Below are positions 8,003-17,097 of a stretch of 64,000 bases of DNA, one piece after another. A program made the position numbers and the translations under genes. How positions within the stretch are numbered: position 1 is the stretch's first letter; the number at the start of each line of letters is the position of its first letter. Source of the stretch: Pseudomonadota bacterium (GTDB lineage: Bacteria > Pseudomonadota > Alphaproteobacteria > Acetobacterales > Acetobacteraceae). The stretch lies in NCBI GenBank assembly GCA_021805565.1, contig JAJZFA010000033.1:1-64000 (forward strand), read 5' to 3'. The notes below the pieces were generated by a model. That model was not told the origin of the DNA. It did no database searches and worked only from the letters and a program-made list of their open reading frames with translations.

Positions 8003-9208
8003 TTATCGCCGCCCGGTCATTGCCCCGGTGTTCCGCCGCTCCTCCTCCGCCCGCACCGTGTCCAGCAGGAAGTGCGGTCCCAGCGCCGCCAGGTTAACCG
8101 CTCCGACCTGGCCCATGACCAGGTCGATCTCCCGTTGCAGGATCGACACCGCCTTCTTCACCCCCGCCAGCCCGCCGGCCGTCGCGCCGTACAGCGTCGC
8201 CCGGCCGGTCAGCACGAAGTCCGCGCCCATACACAGCGCCGCCACGATATCGGACCCGCGCCGCACCCCGCTATCCAGCAGCAGCGGCACGTCCGGCCCC
8301 ACGGCGGACCGGATCATCGGCAGCATGTCCAGAGGCGACGGCATCGTATCCAGTTGCCGTCCGCCGTGGTTGGACACGATCAGCCCGTCCACGCCGTTGC
8401 CGATGGCAATTCGTGCGTCTTCGGGGTGCATCACGCCCTTCAGCAGCAGCTTGCCGGGCCACGCGCGGCGAATAGCATCCAGATCCGCCCAGGTCTGGCT
8501 GGGGTCCGGAGTCTGGCTGGCGAACAACCCCGCCACTTGATCCGGCGTCGCGCCCTTCGCCGCATAGGGCTGCCAGTTGCCCAGCATCGGCAGTCCGCCG
8601 GACCGGTAGTAGTTCACTACCCAGGCCGGATGCAGCATCGCCTCCAATATCGTGGGCAGGGTCATCCGCAGCGGGCGCACGAACCCGTTGCGCCGGTTGC
8701 GTTCGCGGTTCGAGGCGACCGGCACATCGCACGTCACCGCCAGCGTCGTCAGCCCGAGATCGATGGCGCGCTTCACCAGATCGAGCTGAAACGTCCGGTC
8801 GCGCGACCCGTAAATCTGGTACCACAGGTTCTTGCCGGCCAGCTTCGCCGCCTGCTCCATCGAAGCATTGGACGCGCCGGACATCAGATACGGTACGTCC
8901 GCGTCCGCCGCCGTCTGGGCCAGATACAGTTCGGCATCGCGGCGGAACGCGCCAGCCATGCCGGTGGGCGCGATGCCGAAGGGGCTGGCATAGGTCCGGC
9001 CGAACAGGGTCGCCTTCTGCTCGCGTTTGGCGGTGTCCACATAATAACGCGGCACCAGCCGCAGGTCGCGAAACGCATTGGCGTTGGTCCGCAATCCGGT
9101 CTCATCGTCGGCACCGCCCTCGATGAAATCGAACATGATCTTGGGCAGACGGCGCTTGGCCAGGCGTTTGAGATCGTCGATGTTGATCGCGCTGTCGATG
9201 CCGGCCAT
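8003..9208 (-). CDS. FMN-dependent alpha-hydroxy-acid oxidase/dehydrogenase (LldD family)
   Basis: A 401-residue TIM-barrel flavoprotein. N-terminal [25 protein letters not shown] is typical of L-lactate or mandelate dehydrogenases; GIAPTGM begins the FMN site; the catalytic histidine lies in SNHGGRQLD near residue 280, followed by [13 protein letters not shown] and GRATLYGA for FMN phosphate binding. These enzymes oxidise L-2-hydroxy acids to 2-keto acids and pass electrons to quinone or oxygen. The substrate (lactate, mandelate, glycolate or another) cannot be fixed here. It is divergent from the NRDE gene with about 100 bp between them and has no lactate permease beside it. Confidence 0.9.
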   Translation of the reverse strand: MAGIDSAINIDDLKRLAKRRLPKIMFDFIEGGADDETGLRTNANAFRDLRLVPRYYVDTAKREQKATLFGRTYASPFGIAPTGMAGAFRRDAELYLAQTAADADVPYLMSGASNASMEQAAKLAGKNLWYQIYGSRDRTFQLDLVKRAIDLGLTTLAVTCDVPVASNRERNRRNGFVRPLRMTLPTILEAMLHPAWVVNYYRSGGLPMLGNWQPYAAKGATPDQVAGLFASQTPDPSQTWADLDAIRRAWPGKLLLKGVMHPEDARIAIGNGVDGLIVSNHGGRQLDTMPSPLDMLPMIRSAVGPDVPLLLDSGVRRGSDIVAALCMGADFVLTGRATLYGATAGGLAGVKKAVSILQREIDLVMGQVGAVNLAALGPHFLLDTVRAEEERRNTGAMTGRR

Positions 9209-9310
9209 GGCCGTTTCGTCCCCTTTTGGTTACGTCCGGTCTTATCAGCGGCACGGCGAGTCCGCCAAGCGCCCTGGCCTTTCGCGGCCGCCCGCGCCAT
9301 TGTCCCGGGC

Positions 9311-10012
9311 GTGTGTACCGTCGTCGTCCTCGTCCGCCCCGGCGGCGTTCTGCTGGCCGCCAACCGCGATGAACGGGTGGACCGTCCATGGGATCCACCC
9401 GCCGCTTGGTGGCCGCGCCATCCAAACGTGGTCGGCGGGCGCGACCGCACCGGCGGTGGCACCTGGCTAGGCATCAACCGGAGCGGAGTCTCCGCCGCCG
9501 TCCTTAACCGCGCTGGCACGCTTGGACCCGCTATCGGCAAGCGCAGCCGCGGCGACCTGCCGCTGATCGCACTGGACCATGACAGCGCCGAAGCCGCCGC
9601 CGCTGCCATCGCCGGTCTGGACGCCGCGCTGTGGCGCGGCTTCAACATGGTGCTGGCGGACCCGGCGGGCGCGTGGTTCGTTAAGGGCGCCGGCTATGGG
9701 AACCCTTCCGCCAAACACCTGCCGCAAGGCGTGTCCATGGTCACCGCGTACAATCCGAACGACCTGGAAAGCCCCCGCACCGCCCGTCATTTGCCGCGGT
9801 TCCAGGCGGCCGAACCGACCGTCGAGGCGTGGCGCGCGCTGTTGGCGGACTCGGCCGGCGAACCGGCACAGCAGCTCAACGTCGTGACCAGGGGCGGCTT
9901 CGGCACCGTCAGTTCAACGGCGATCGTGTTGCCCGCGGCCGGTGCACCGACATGGCTGTTCGCGGCCGGCCCGCCGCACGAAGCGCCGTTCCGCCCCGTG
10001 ACGATCGGATAA
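9311..10012 (+). CDS. NRDE/TANGO2 family protein
   Basis: A 233-residue protein with the defining N-terminal pattern CTVVVLVRPG followed by LLAANRDE at about residues 15-22, then GGTWLGINRSG and a final TWLFAAGPP segment. Family members (TANGO2 in animals, YkuJ/NRDE proteins in bacteria) have an Ntn-hydrolase-like fold; their biochemical role is unsettled. The start is taken as the GTG at 9311, which gives the usual V/M-C-T beginning; the in-frame ORF extends far upstream only as shadow of the opposite hydroxy-acid dehydrogenase gene. No clear ribosome binding site precedes it. purC follows 131 bp downstream. Confidence 0.8.
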   Translation: MCTVVVLVRPGGVLLAANRDERVDRPWDPPAAWWPRHPNVVGGRDRTGGGTWLGINRSGVSAAVLNRAGTLGPAIGKRSRGDLPLIALDHDSAEAAAAAIAGLDAALWRGFNMVLADPAGAWFVKGAGYGNPSAKHLPQGVSMVTAYNPNDLESPRTARHLPRFQAAEPTVEAWRALLADSAGEPAQQLNVVTRGGFGTVSSTAIVLPAAGAPTWLFAAGPPHEAPFRPVTIG

Positions 10013-10143
10013 CGCGGTAGTCCTGTTGCCGCCGGGGTCGCGGTGCTAGGATCGCCGCGCGGCACAACCTGTTCCCGATCCGCCGCACTCGCTATATACA
10101 AGCGCCACCGCCCCAAAGCGGTGACCACCTGAGGAAACCCGCG

Positions 10144-10908
10144 ATGGCCCGCCGCCGACAGCTCTATGAGGGCAAAGCCAAAATCCTGTTCGAAGGACCC
10201 GAACCGGGCACGCTCGTTCAGTATTTCAAGGACGACGCCACCGCCGGCAACGGCGCCAAGAAGGGCGTCATCACCGGCAAGGGCGTGCTGAACAACCGCA
10301 TCAGCGAATACCTGATGATGCGCCTGCACGACATCGGCGTGCCCACCCACTTCGTCCGCCGCCTGAACATGCGGGAACAACTGATCCGCGAGGTGGAGAT
10401 CGTCCCGCTGGAGGTCGTCGTCCGCAACGTCGCCGCCGGCAGCCTCGCCACGCGGCTGGGAATCGTGGAAGGCACCCGCCTGCCCCGCTCCATCATCGAG
10501 TATTATTACAAGAACGACGCGCTGAACGACCCGATGGTGTCGGAAGAACACATCACGTGCTTCGGCTGGGCCAACACGGCGGACCTGGACGATATCGTCG
10601 CGCTGACGTTGCGGATCAACGATTTCCTGTCCGGCCTTCTGCTGGGCGTCGGTATCACCCTGGTCGATTTCAAGCTGGAATTCGGTCGGCTGTGGGAAAA
10701 TGACGAAATGCGCATTATCCTGGCCGATGAGATCAGCCCGGATAACTGCCGCCTGTGGGACAGCAAGACCAACGAGAAGATGGACAAGGACCGGTTCCGT
10801 CGCGACCTGGGCAAGGTGGAGGAAGGCTATCAGGAAGTCGCCCGCCGCCTGGGAATCCTGCCCGAAGCCGGCACGCGCGACCTCAAGGGGCCGGAGTTGA
10901 TGCAATGA
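10144..10908 (+). CDS. purC: Phosphoribosylaminoimidazole-succinocarboxamide synthase
   Basis: A 254-residue SAICAR synthase, which joins CAIR and aspartate with ATP in purine biosynthesis. The sequence shows [11 protein letters not shown] at the N-terminus (nucleotide loop), [21 protein letters not shown], and DFKLEFGR followed by [14 protein letters not shown] with the catalytic acidic residues. A ribosome binding site GAGGAA lies about 8 bases before the ATG. The stop overlaps the purS start (ATGA type), so purC and purS are translationally coupled, which is the standard alphaproteobacterial order. Confidence 0.96.
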   Translation: MARRRQLYEGKAKILFEGPEPGTLVQYFKDDATAGNGAKKGVITGKGVLNNRISEYLMMRLHDIGVPTHFVRRLNMREQLIREVEIVPLEVVVRNVAAGSLATRLGIVEGTRLPRSIIEYYYKNDALNDPMVSEEHITCFGWANTADLDDIVALTLRINDFLSGLLLGVGITLVDFKLEFGRLWENDEMRIILADEISPDNCRLWDSKTNEKMDKDRFRRDLGKVEEGYQEVARRLGILPEAGTRDLKGPELMQ

Positions 10909-11147
10909 AAGCCACCGTCACCGTGATGCTGAAGGACGGCGTGCTGGACCCGCAAGGCAAGGCCATCGCCCACGCGCTGGAAAGCCTGGGGTTTGCCGGG
11001 GTGCGGGACGTACGCGCCGGCAAGGTTATCGAAATTGAACTGGCCGAGACCGATCCCGCGAAGGCGGAAGTCGCGGCCGGCGACATGGCGCGCAAACTAC
11101 TGGCGAACGTGGTGATCGAAAGCTTCCGGGTCTCGGTGGGCGACTGA
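10905..11147 (+). CDS. purS: Phosphoribosylformylglycinamidine synthase subunit PurS
   Basis: An 80-residue small subunit of the PurLQS FGAM synthase complex, which passes ammonia from PurQ to PurL. It begins [20 protein letters not shown], the family's hallmark, and ends with [12 protein letters not shown]. The ATG at 10905 overlaps the purC stop; a longer in-frame ORF upstream lies inside purC. PurQ and PurL normally follow directly, but here a 656-bp gene-free stretch follows, so the operon is split. Confidence 0.93.
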   Translation: MKATVTVMLKDGVLDPQGKAIAHALESLGFAGVRDVRAGKVIEIELAETDPAKAEVAAGDMARKLLANVVIESFRVSVGD

Positions 11148-11803
11148 ACGTATCCGCGGAGCAAGTTTGCGTGACGCCGGGCCGGCGGATCGCCTTGTGG
11201 CGGACGATACCGGCTGATTTTTGGCGGCGGCAGAACCGTACTCGGCATCCCCGTCGACTCTACCTATAACGCCAGGACGAAAATTCACGCCGGGACCGTC
11301 CCGTTCGCAGGGCGGCCCGCGATGGCAATGGCCACCGGGTTCCCAAGGATCGCGGTCCCCCGTTGACGATTGCCCGGCTGGCCGGCATTCGGACAGTACA
11401 TCGTCGTCGCCCTGATCCTCCGGCTCATTGGATTGCGCATGCCGCACCAAGACAAGGCGACGAGCCGGACTGCGAACCGGCGATCGCCGAGCGCGGCAGT
11501 CGCGCGGATCCGGGCTGGCGACCCTGTTCGCGGTGCCATCGCGACGCGGCTAATATCGTCTGTCCGCATCGTCCGAGGTGCCTGCTCGCCCCGCATCCGA
11601 AACGGGAGATCGCGGATCGTATCGCCCGCGAATGATCGCTGCTTTTTGAACGGACCACAATGAAAAACTATGACAGGTCCGAATGGACGTGATTATAAGT
11701 AATTTCAAAATGATCGTCCGTTCTGGCAAAAAATATCTCGATCTGGCCAGAAAACGCACGAAAATTTGAAGTAAAATGCAGATTACCAGCCAGCAGGGTT
11801 CAA
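11148..11803. other. Gene-free region between purS and the PhyH-like gene
   Basis: No frame here gives a recognisable protein, and the short ORFs on both strands look like chance high-GC readings. The first 480 bases are GC-rich. The last 150 (about 11640-11800) turn distinctly AT-rich with several A/T runs, which probably holds the promoter of the dioxygenase gene at 11804. No purQ remnant, tRNA or strong terminator hairpin was recognised. Confidence 0.6.
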
Positions 11804-12673
11804 ATGTCGCACCGGATTCACGATGACAATGAAGCGGCGTTTCACAGGGACGGATTCGTCGCCGTCGATAAATTCGCGAGCGATAAAGAGATATCGCGCA
11901 TAAAGACTATTCTTCTGGATTTACATGAAAACAATGCCGGATTTCGCGAGGGCGCGCAATTCGACGCGGCAGCGCCAGTGGAAGGCGATCCGAAGTCCCG
12001 CCGATTTCCCCAGATACTGCACCCCCATGTATTTGCGAAAGAACTGGCTTCGACCGAATATTTTAAAGCCGGCCTGGAGATCGCGCGACAACTTCTGGGG
12101 CCGTCCGCCCGCTTTCAAACGGATATCTCTTTTTTGAAGCCGCCCAAAATCGGTAGCGATACGCCGTGGCACCAAGATCAGGCGTTCAGCAATCCAGCCT
12201 ACGAAAATGAGCAAATCACGATTTGGCTTGCCGTTACGCCGGCAAGCGCAACAAATAGTTGCATGTCGTTTATTCCCAAATCTCATTCGCTTCCGGTGCT
12301 GAAGCACCGGCCGATCGGCGGCGATCCGCGCGTTCATGCGCTTGAATGCGTGGACGACTTCGACCGGTCCGGCGCGATCGAATGCCCGCTGCCCGCCGGA
12401 GGCATGACGATCCATGGTCACCGGACCCTGCATTACGCGGGTCCGAACCGATCGGACGAGGCACGTCTTGCCTATGCTTTGCTGTTCGATACGCCTTACA
12501 AACCAAGGGCCGGCGCGCTGGACTTTTCCTGGAACAAGGAACAACTGACCGATCGCCAATTGCGCGAACAAAACTGGCGCCGTCGTGGCGGGATACTCAG
12601 CCATATGTGGCGCCAGCGACATCGGCTTCAGCCCGTTCAGTTAATGACGAAACTGCGATGGCCCAAAGCTTGA
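11804..12673 (+). CDS. Phytanoyl-CoA dioxygenase (PhyH) family protein
   Basis: A 289-residue Fe(II)/2-oxoglutarate oxygenase-like protein. It opens with a FHRDGFVAVDKF segment, carries the iron-binding HxD as WHQDQAF (His123, Asp125), and the distal histidine in LHYAGPNRSDEAR (about His210) followed by an arginine that should hold 2-oxoglutarate (Arg221). All cofactor residues look intact. Such enzymes hydroxylate lipids, small acids or natural-product intermediates; no pathway partner is adjacent. It stands alone between two intergenic gaps, and its upstream DNA is more AT-rich than its surroundings, which is compatible with acquisition. The substrate is unknown. Confidence 0.83.
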   Translation: MSHRIHDDNEAAFHRDGFVAVDKFASDKEISRIKTILLDLHENNAGFREGAQFDAAAPVEGDPKSRRFPQILHPHVFAKELASTEYFKAGLEIARQLLGPSARFQTDISFLKPPKIGSDTPWHQDQAFSNPAYENEQITIWLAVTPASATNSCMSFIPKSHSLPVLKHRPIGGDPRVHALECVDDFDRSGAIECPLPAGGMTIHGHRTLHYAGPNRSDEARLAYALLFDTPYKPRAGALDFSWNKEQLTDRQLREQNWRRRGGILSHMWRQRHRLQPVQLMTKLRWPKA

Positions 12674-12757
12674 AAGCCGCAAATCCCCGATAGCGGCGCT
12701 CGGAAAACGCTACCCGAAGGCCGCTGGTTGCAACGCCCGACCGAGGTGGTGCAAGGC

Positions 12758-15700
12758 TTACCTGGCCACAACATGCTTGCCCGGCAACCCCGCGGCCGGC
12801 AGCGGGTCGCCGGCTGGGTCCGTTACAATGCTGCCAGCGTCGGCGACAGTGCCCGGCACCCGTGTCCACGCGGCATACAGCGCCGGAACAAACACCAGGG
12901 TGAGGAAGGTCGCGCTGACCAGACCGCCCATGATGGCGATCGCCATCGGCCCCCAAAACACCGAAAACGCCAATGGCACCAACCCCAGGATCGCGGCCGC
13001 CGCCGTTAGCACGATAGGACGGGTCCGCCGCACCACCGCATTGGCGATCGCTTCGGCCGGATGCCAGCCCTGGCGCAGATCGCGCTCGATCTGATCGACC
13101 AGAATAACCGAATTCCGCATGATGATCCCGGCCAGGGCGATAAAGCCCAGCGTGGCCACGAACCCGAACGGCGCACCCGCGATCAGCAGCGCGGCGGTGA
13201 CGCCGATCAGGCCAAGCGGTGCGGTTAGCAGCACCATCGCCACCCGGCTGAAGCTTTGCATCTGCACCATCAGCAGCGTCAGCATGACCAGCACCATCAG
13301 TGGCACCACGGCGCTGACGGACGCCTGGCCCTTGGCGCTCTCCGCCGCCGCGCCGGCCGCCTCGATCGCATAGCCCAGCGGCAGCGCGGCCTTCAGCGGC
13401 GCCAGCAACGGCAGGATGGCGGCGGTTACATCGGGTGCCTGCGCATCGCCAACAATATCGCCGCGCACGGTCAGGGCCGGCAACCGCGCTCGGCGGTCCA
13501 GAAACGCCTCCTCCATGTCAGGGCGCACCGTGGCAATCTGCGACAGCGGGACGCTCCGGCCGGTCGCGGACTGGATCATGACCGAATCCAGGTTGGCCAG
13601 ATCATGACGTTCGGTTTCGTTCGCCCGGATCACAACGGGGATCAAATCCAGATTTTCCCGGTACTGGGTGACCGTCACCCCTTGCAGCAGAGTCTGCAAC
13701 GCCTGGCCCACATCCTGGCTGGACAGGCCCAGCAGACGCGCTTTGTCCTGGTCCACATCGATGCGCACCGATTTTGCCAGATTGCCCCAGTTGTCGCTGA
13801 CGTTCCGCAAATGCGGGTTGTCGCGCATGATCCGGCGGACCTGGCCGGCAATACGGCGCAGCGTTGCCGGATCGGGTCCGGTCACCCGGAACTGCACCGG
13901 GTATCCGACCGGCGGCCCAAGCTCGAGCCGAGCGGCCCGCATGCGGATGTCGGCGTAGTCGCCGGCATCGATCGCGGCGGTCAGGCGGGTCAACAACGCC
14001 TCCCGCGCTGGCACGTTATCCATGTTGATGACGAATTGGGCGAAATTGGCGGTCTGCAACTGCGGCGCGAAAGCCAGGAAAAAGCGTGGCGTGCCAACAC
14101 CGGTATAAGCGACCCAGGACCGGATGCCAGGCTGGTGCGCCAGCGTGGTTTCCAGTTGCCCGACCGCGGCGGCGGTGGCGGCGAAGGATCCGCCTTCCGG
14201 CAGGCGCATATCGACCAGCACCTCCAACCGGTCGGATGACGGAAAGAACTGCCGCGGGACGAGGCTGAAACCGGCGAGCGACAGGGCGAACGCCGCCACG
14301 GTGGCGCCGATCACCCACCAGCGGGCACTGATGCACCAGCCGGCGACCCGGCGGACCATGCGGTAGAACCGCGTGTCGTACACCGTGGCTTCCGGGTCGC
14401 CATGCGCCGGATCGTGCCGGGTTTCGGGCAGCAGCAGAGCACCGATGAACGGCACGAACAGCACCGCGACGAACCACGACAGCACCAGGGCAAGCCCGAC
14501 CACGCGAAAGATGTCGCGCGTGTATTCGCCGGTCGCCGATTGCGCGAGCCCGATGGGCAAGTAGCCGGCAACGGTGACCAGCGTGCCGGTCAGCATGGGC
14601 ATCGCCGTGGAGGTATAGGCAAAACTGCCGGCGCGCATGCGGTCCCAGCCCTGTTCGAGCTTCACGACCATGGTTTCGACCGCGATGATGGCGTCATCGA
14701 CCAGCAGCCCCAGGGCGATAATCATCGCGCCGAGGGATATCCGTTGCAGGTCGATGCCCAGCAGTTTCATCCCCACCAGCGTTCCGGCCAGCACCAGCGG
14801 CACGCTGATCGCCACCACCAGTCCGGTGCGCCAACCCAGCGACAGGAAACTGACCAGCAGCACGATGGCCAGCGCCTCCAGAAAACTGTCCTGGAACTCC
14901 GTCACATCCGTGGCCACGACCTGCGACTGGTCGTTGACCCGTTCGGCCTTCACGCCCAGCGGCAGGGTCGCCGCGACCGTCCGCATGCGGGCGGCGACAA
15001 GCCGTCCGAGGTTCAGGATATCGCCGCCCTGCGCCATGGAGATGGCCAGCCCGATCGCCGGTTTGCCGTTCACCCGCATCGTCGCGGCGGGCGGATCGGC
15101 GGTGCCGCGACCGATCGTGGCGATGTCGCCGAGTTGCAGGCGCCGGTTGCCGGCCGCGATGGGGATCGCCCGCAGCATCGCCTCGCCGGTCAGGCCGTCG
15201 CCGGTGCGGACATAGATCCGGTCATGGTCCGTATCGGCAAAGCCGCCGGGTTGCATCGCGTTCTCGCGGCCGGTGACTGCCGCGACATCTGCGACCGACA
15301 ACCCAAGTTCGGCCAGCTTGCGGTGGGAGACGTCGATGTACAGGCGTTCTTCCTGGTCGCCAACCAAGGCAATTTTCCCGACGCCGGGCAAGGTCAGCAG
15401 GGTCTCGCGCACGTCTTCGGCGACATGGCGCAGTTGCGGCAGCGAAAACCCGTCTCCGGTAAAGGCATAGACAATACCGAAGACATCGCCGAATTCGTCG
15501 TTGAAGAACGGCCCCTGCACGCCCTGCGGCAGCGTGGCGGCGATGTCGCCGATTTTCTTGCGCACCTGGTACCACAGCGCCGGAACATCGGCGGGCGGGG
15601 TGTCGTCGCGCAGCGTGACGATGGTGAAGGCAAGCCCTGCTTGCACCGTGGTTTCGACAAAGTCCAGCGAAGGCAATTCCTCCAGCTTGCGTTCGATGCG

Positions 15701-15925
15701 ATCAACCACCGAATTCGCCATCTGCACGGCCGACGCGCCGGGCCATTGGGTCTGGATGACGATCTGCTTGAGGGTAAACGGTGGGTCTTCCGCTCGGCCC
15801 AGCGTCAGATATGCCCAGATCCCCGCCACGGCGATGGCGAGGATGAAGTAGAAAGTCAGCGCGCGATGACGCAGCGCCCATGCCGAGAGGTTGACCCCGG
15901 CACCCTGCCCCGCCGGTTCGTTCAA
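12758..15925 (-). CDS. RND-family efflux pump, inner-membrane permease
   Basis: A permease of about 1055 residues in the AcrB/HAE1-like superfamily, in the branch often called CzcA-like or AcrB/AcrD/AcrF. It shows the first helix (LTFYFILAIAVAGI), periplasmic porter loops, helix 4 with LGLLVDDAIIAVET (the proton-relay aspartates), and the second half with GFIALAGIIMRNSVILVDQ. It exports hydrophobic compounds using the proton gradient. The start is best placed at a TTG (15923-15925) overlapping the adaptor's TGA, because no ATG or GTG lies near; the frame upstream is adaptor sequence. No TolC-like outer-membrane gene is adjacent. Confidence 0.92.
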   Translation of the reverse strand: MNEPAGQGAGVNLSAWALRHRALTFYFILAIAVAGIWAYLTLGRAEDPPFTLKQIVIQTQWPGASAVQMANSVVDRIERKLEELPSLDFVETTVQAGLAFTIVTLRDDTPPADVPALWYQVRKKIGDIAATLPQGVQGPFFNDEFGDVFGIVYAFTGDGFSLPQLRHVAEDVRETLLTLPGVGKIALVGDQEERLYIDVSHRKLAELGLSVADVAAVTGRENAMQPGGFADTDHDRIYVRTGDGLTGEAMLRAIPIAAGNRRLQLGDIATIGRGTADPPAATMRVNGKPAIGLAISMAQGGDILNLGRLVAARMRTVAATLPLGVKAERVNDQSQVVATDVTEFQDSFLEALAIVLLVSFLSLGWRTGLVVAISVPLVLAGTLVGMKLLGIDLQRISLGAMIIALGLLVDDAIIAVETMVVKLEQGWDRMRAGSFAYTSTAMPMLTGTLVTVAGYLPIGLAQSATGEYTRDIFRVVGLALVLSWFVAVLFVPFIGALLLPETRHDPAHGDPEATVYDTRFYRMVRRVAGWCISARWWVIGATVAAFALSLAGFSLVPRQFFPSSDRLEVLVDMRLPEGGSFAATAAAVGQLETTLAHQPGIRSWVAYTGVGTPRFFLAFAPQLQTANFAQFVINMDNVPAREALLTRLTAAIDAGDYADIRMRAARLELGPPVGYPVQFRVTGPDPATLRRIAGQVRRIMRDNPHLRNVSDNWGNLAKSVRIDVDQDKARLLGLSSQDVGQALQTLLQGVTVTQYRENLDLIPVVIRANETERHDLANLDSVMIQSATGRSVPLSQIATVRPDMEEAFLDRRARLPALTVRGDIVGDAQAPDVTAAILPLLAPLKAALPLGYAIEAAGAAAESAKGQASVSAVVPLMVLVMLTLLMVQMQSFSRVAMVLLTAPLGLIGVTAALLIAGAPFGFVATLGFIALAGIIMRNSVILVDQIERDLRQGWHPAEAIANAVVRRTRPIVLTAAAAILGLVPLAFSVFWGPMAIAIMGGLVSATFLTLVFVPALYAAWTRVPGTVADAGSIVTDPAGDPLPAAGLPGKHVVAR

Positions 15926-17001
15926 TGGATCGCACCCGTCCAGGCGATAACGGGGGTCGAGGCATCCAGTTGGGCGGCGCCCGCCGTCACCACCTGCATG
16001 CCATCGGCCACTCCGCCGCCGATCGCCGCCTGTCCGTCGCCATTCCACGCCAGCACGCTCACTTTATGCGCAACCGCCCGGTGGGTCGCCGGATCGAGCA
16101 CCCAGACGGAGGTGACGCCATCGGCCGACACGATGGACGAACCCGGCAAATAGGCCACGGGCGGACCGCCGGCGTGGCCGAAGCGGACCGCGGCGGTCGT
16201 GCCCAGCGCAAGTCTGGCGGCCGCTTCAGGGTCCAGCACGGTGACTTTTACCGCGAAGGTACGGCTGGCGCTGTCGGCCAGGGCACCGATTTCTCGCGTC
16301 CGGCCTTTCAGGGCGAGACCGGGCTGGGACCACAGCGTAATATCGGCGGTGGTGGCGTTGCGCACGTCCGCGAGCCGGTTCTCCGGTACGTCGGCAACGA
16401 CTTCGATTTCAGCGGTATGGGCCAGGGTGGCGACGGTCTGGCCGGCCGCCACCACCTGACCGATTTCCATGGCCAGACCGGCGATCGCGCCATCGGCGTC
16501 CGCGCGCAGCACGGTATAGGCAAGCTGGTCGTTTGCGAGTGCCACCTGCCTGCCGGCCTGAGCCAGCCGGGCCACCGCGCCGTCGAGCGTGGCCTGACGG
16601 CGGTCGAACTCCGTGGGAAGCCAGGCCGGGGACGCGGACCCCAGCTTCTGGTAGCGCTGGAACTCGATCCGGGCATTCAGTGCTTCGGCCTCGGCCGCGC
16701 GTTCGGCCTGAATCGCGGCCTGCGCGGTCAGCGTTGCATCGGCTGGATCGAGCCGTGCCAGAATCTGGCCGACGGTGACCCGGTCGCCGATGTTCACCGC
16801 ACGTTCGGTTACCGCGCCGCCGACACGAAAAGCAATGCTGGCCAGAACGCGCGCCTGCACGGTGCCGGGAAAGGTGACAGACGCATCGCTGGGCACGAAA
16901 ACGACGGTCTGCACCCGCACCGGGCGCGGCTGCTGATCCGCCTGAGCGATGACGGGTAACAGAAGTGGAAATAGAACGGCGAGGCGGAACGGAGAGAACA
17001 T
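15922..17001 (-). CDS. RND efflux periplasmic adaptor subunit (membrane fusion protein)
   Basis: A 359-residue adaptor linking the RND permease to an outer-membrane channel. The start at 16999-17001 gives a signal peptide (MFSPFRLAVLFPLLLPVIAQA). Next come a beta-barrel/lipoyl half (VLASIAFRVGGAVTERAVNIGDRVTVGQ), an alanine-rich helical hairpin (about residues 90-150), the second lipoyl half (GAIAGLAMEIGQVVAAGQ) and a C-terminal beta-barrel and proximal domain. It lacks the lipobox cysteine of AcrA-type lipoproteins. Its stop overlaps the permease start. No dedicated regulator is seen upstream; ppc ends 97 bp away on the same strand. Confidence 0.9.
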   Translation of the reverse strand: MFSPFRLAVLFPLLLPVIAQADQQPRPVRVQTVVFVPSDASVTFPGTVQARVLASIAFRVGGAVTERAVNIGDRVTVGQILARLDPADATLTAQAAIQAERAAEAEALNARIEFQRYQKLGSASPAWLPTEFDRRQATLDGAVARLAQAGRQVALANDQLAYTVLRADADGAIAGLAMEIGQVVAAGQTVATLAHTAEIEVVADVPENRLADVRNATTADITLWSQPGLALKGRTREIGALADSASRTFAVKVTVLDPEAAARLALGTTAAVRFGHAGGPPVAYLPGSSIVSADGVTSVWVLDPATHRAVAHKVSVLAWNGDGQAAIGGGVADGMQVVTAGAAQLDASTPVIAWTGAIH

Positions 17002-17097
17002 CGATAAAAAGCCCGAAAACCACTGGCCAAGTAACCGATTTATTGTTGCCCCACAATGCGCGATAAATGGCGGTGGTCCGCCGATTGCAGGCAATAT

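Noticed and set aside
7955-9310. The long N-terminal extension of the NRDE reading frame
   Set aside because: It runs antisense to the intact hydroxy-acid dehydrogenase gene; conserved NRDE sequence begins only at about 9311.
10013-10143. Purine riboswitch or other leader upstream of purC
   Set aside because: The 131-base leader has a good ribosome site but no recognisable aptamer pattern.
14402-16153. A 583-codon open frame on the plus strand opposite the RND permease
   Set aside because: The opposite strand encodes a full RND protein with all motifs; the reading is rich in Arg, Gln and His and matches nothing. It is a high-GC shadow.
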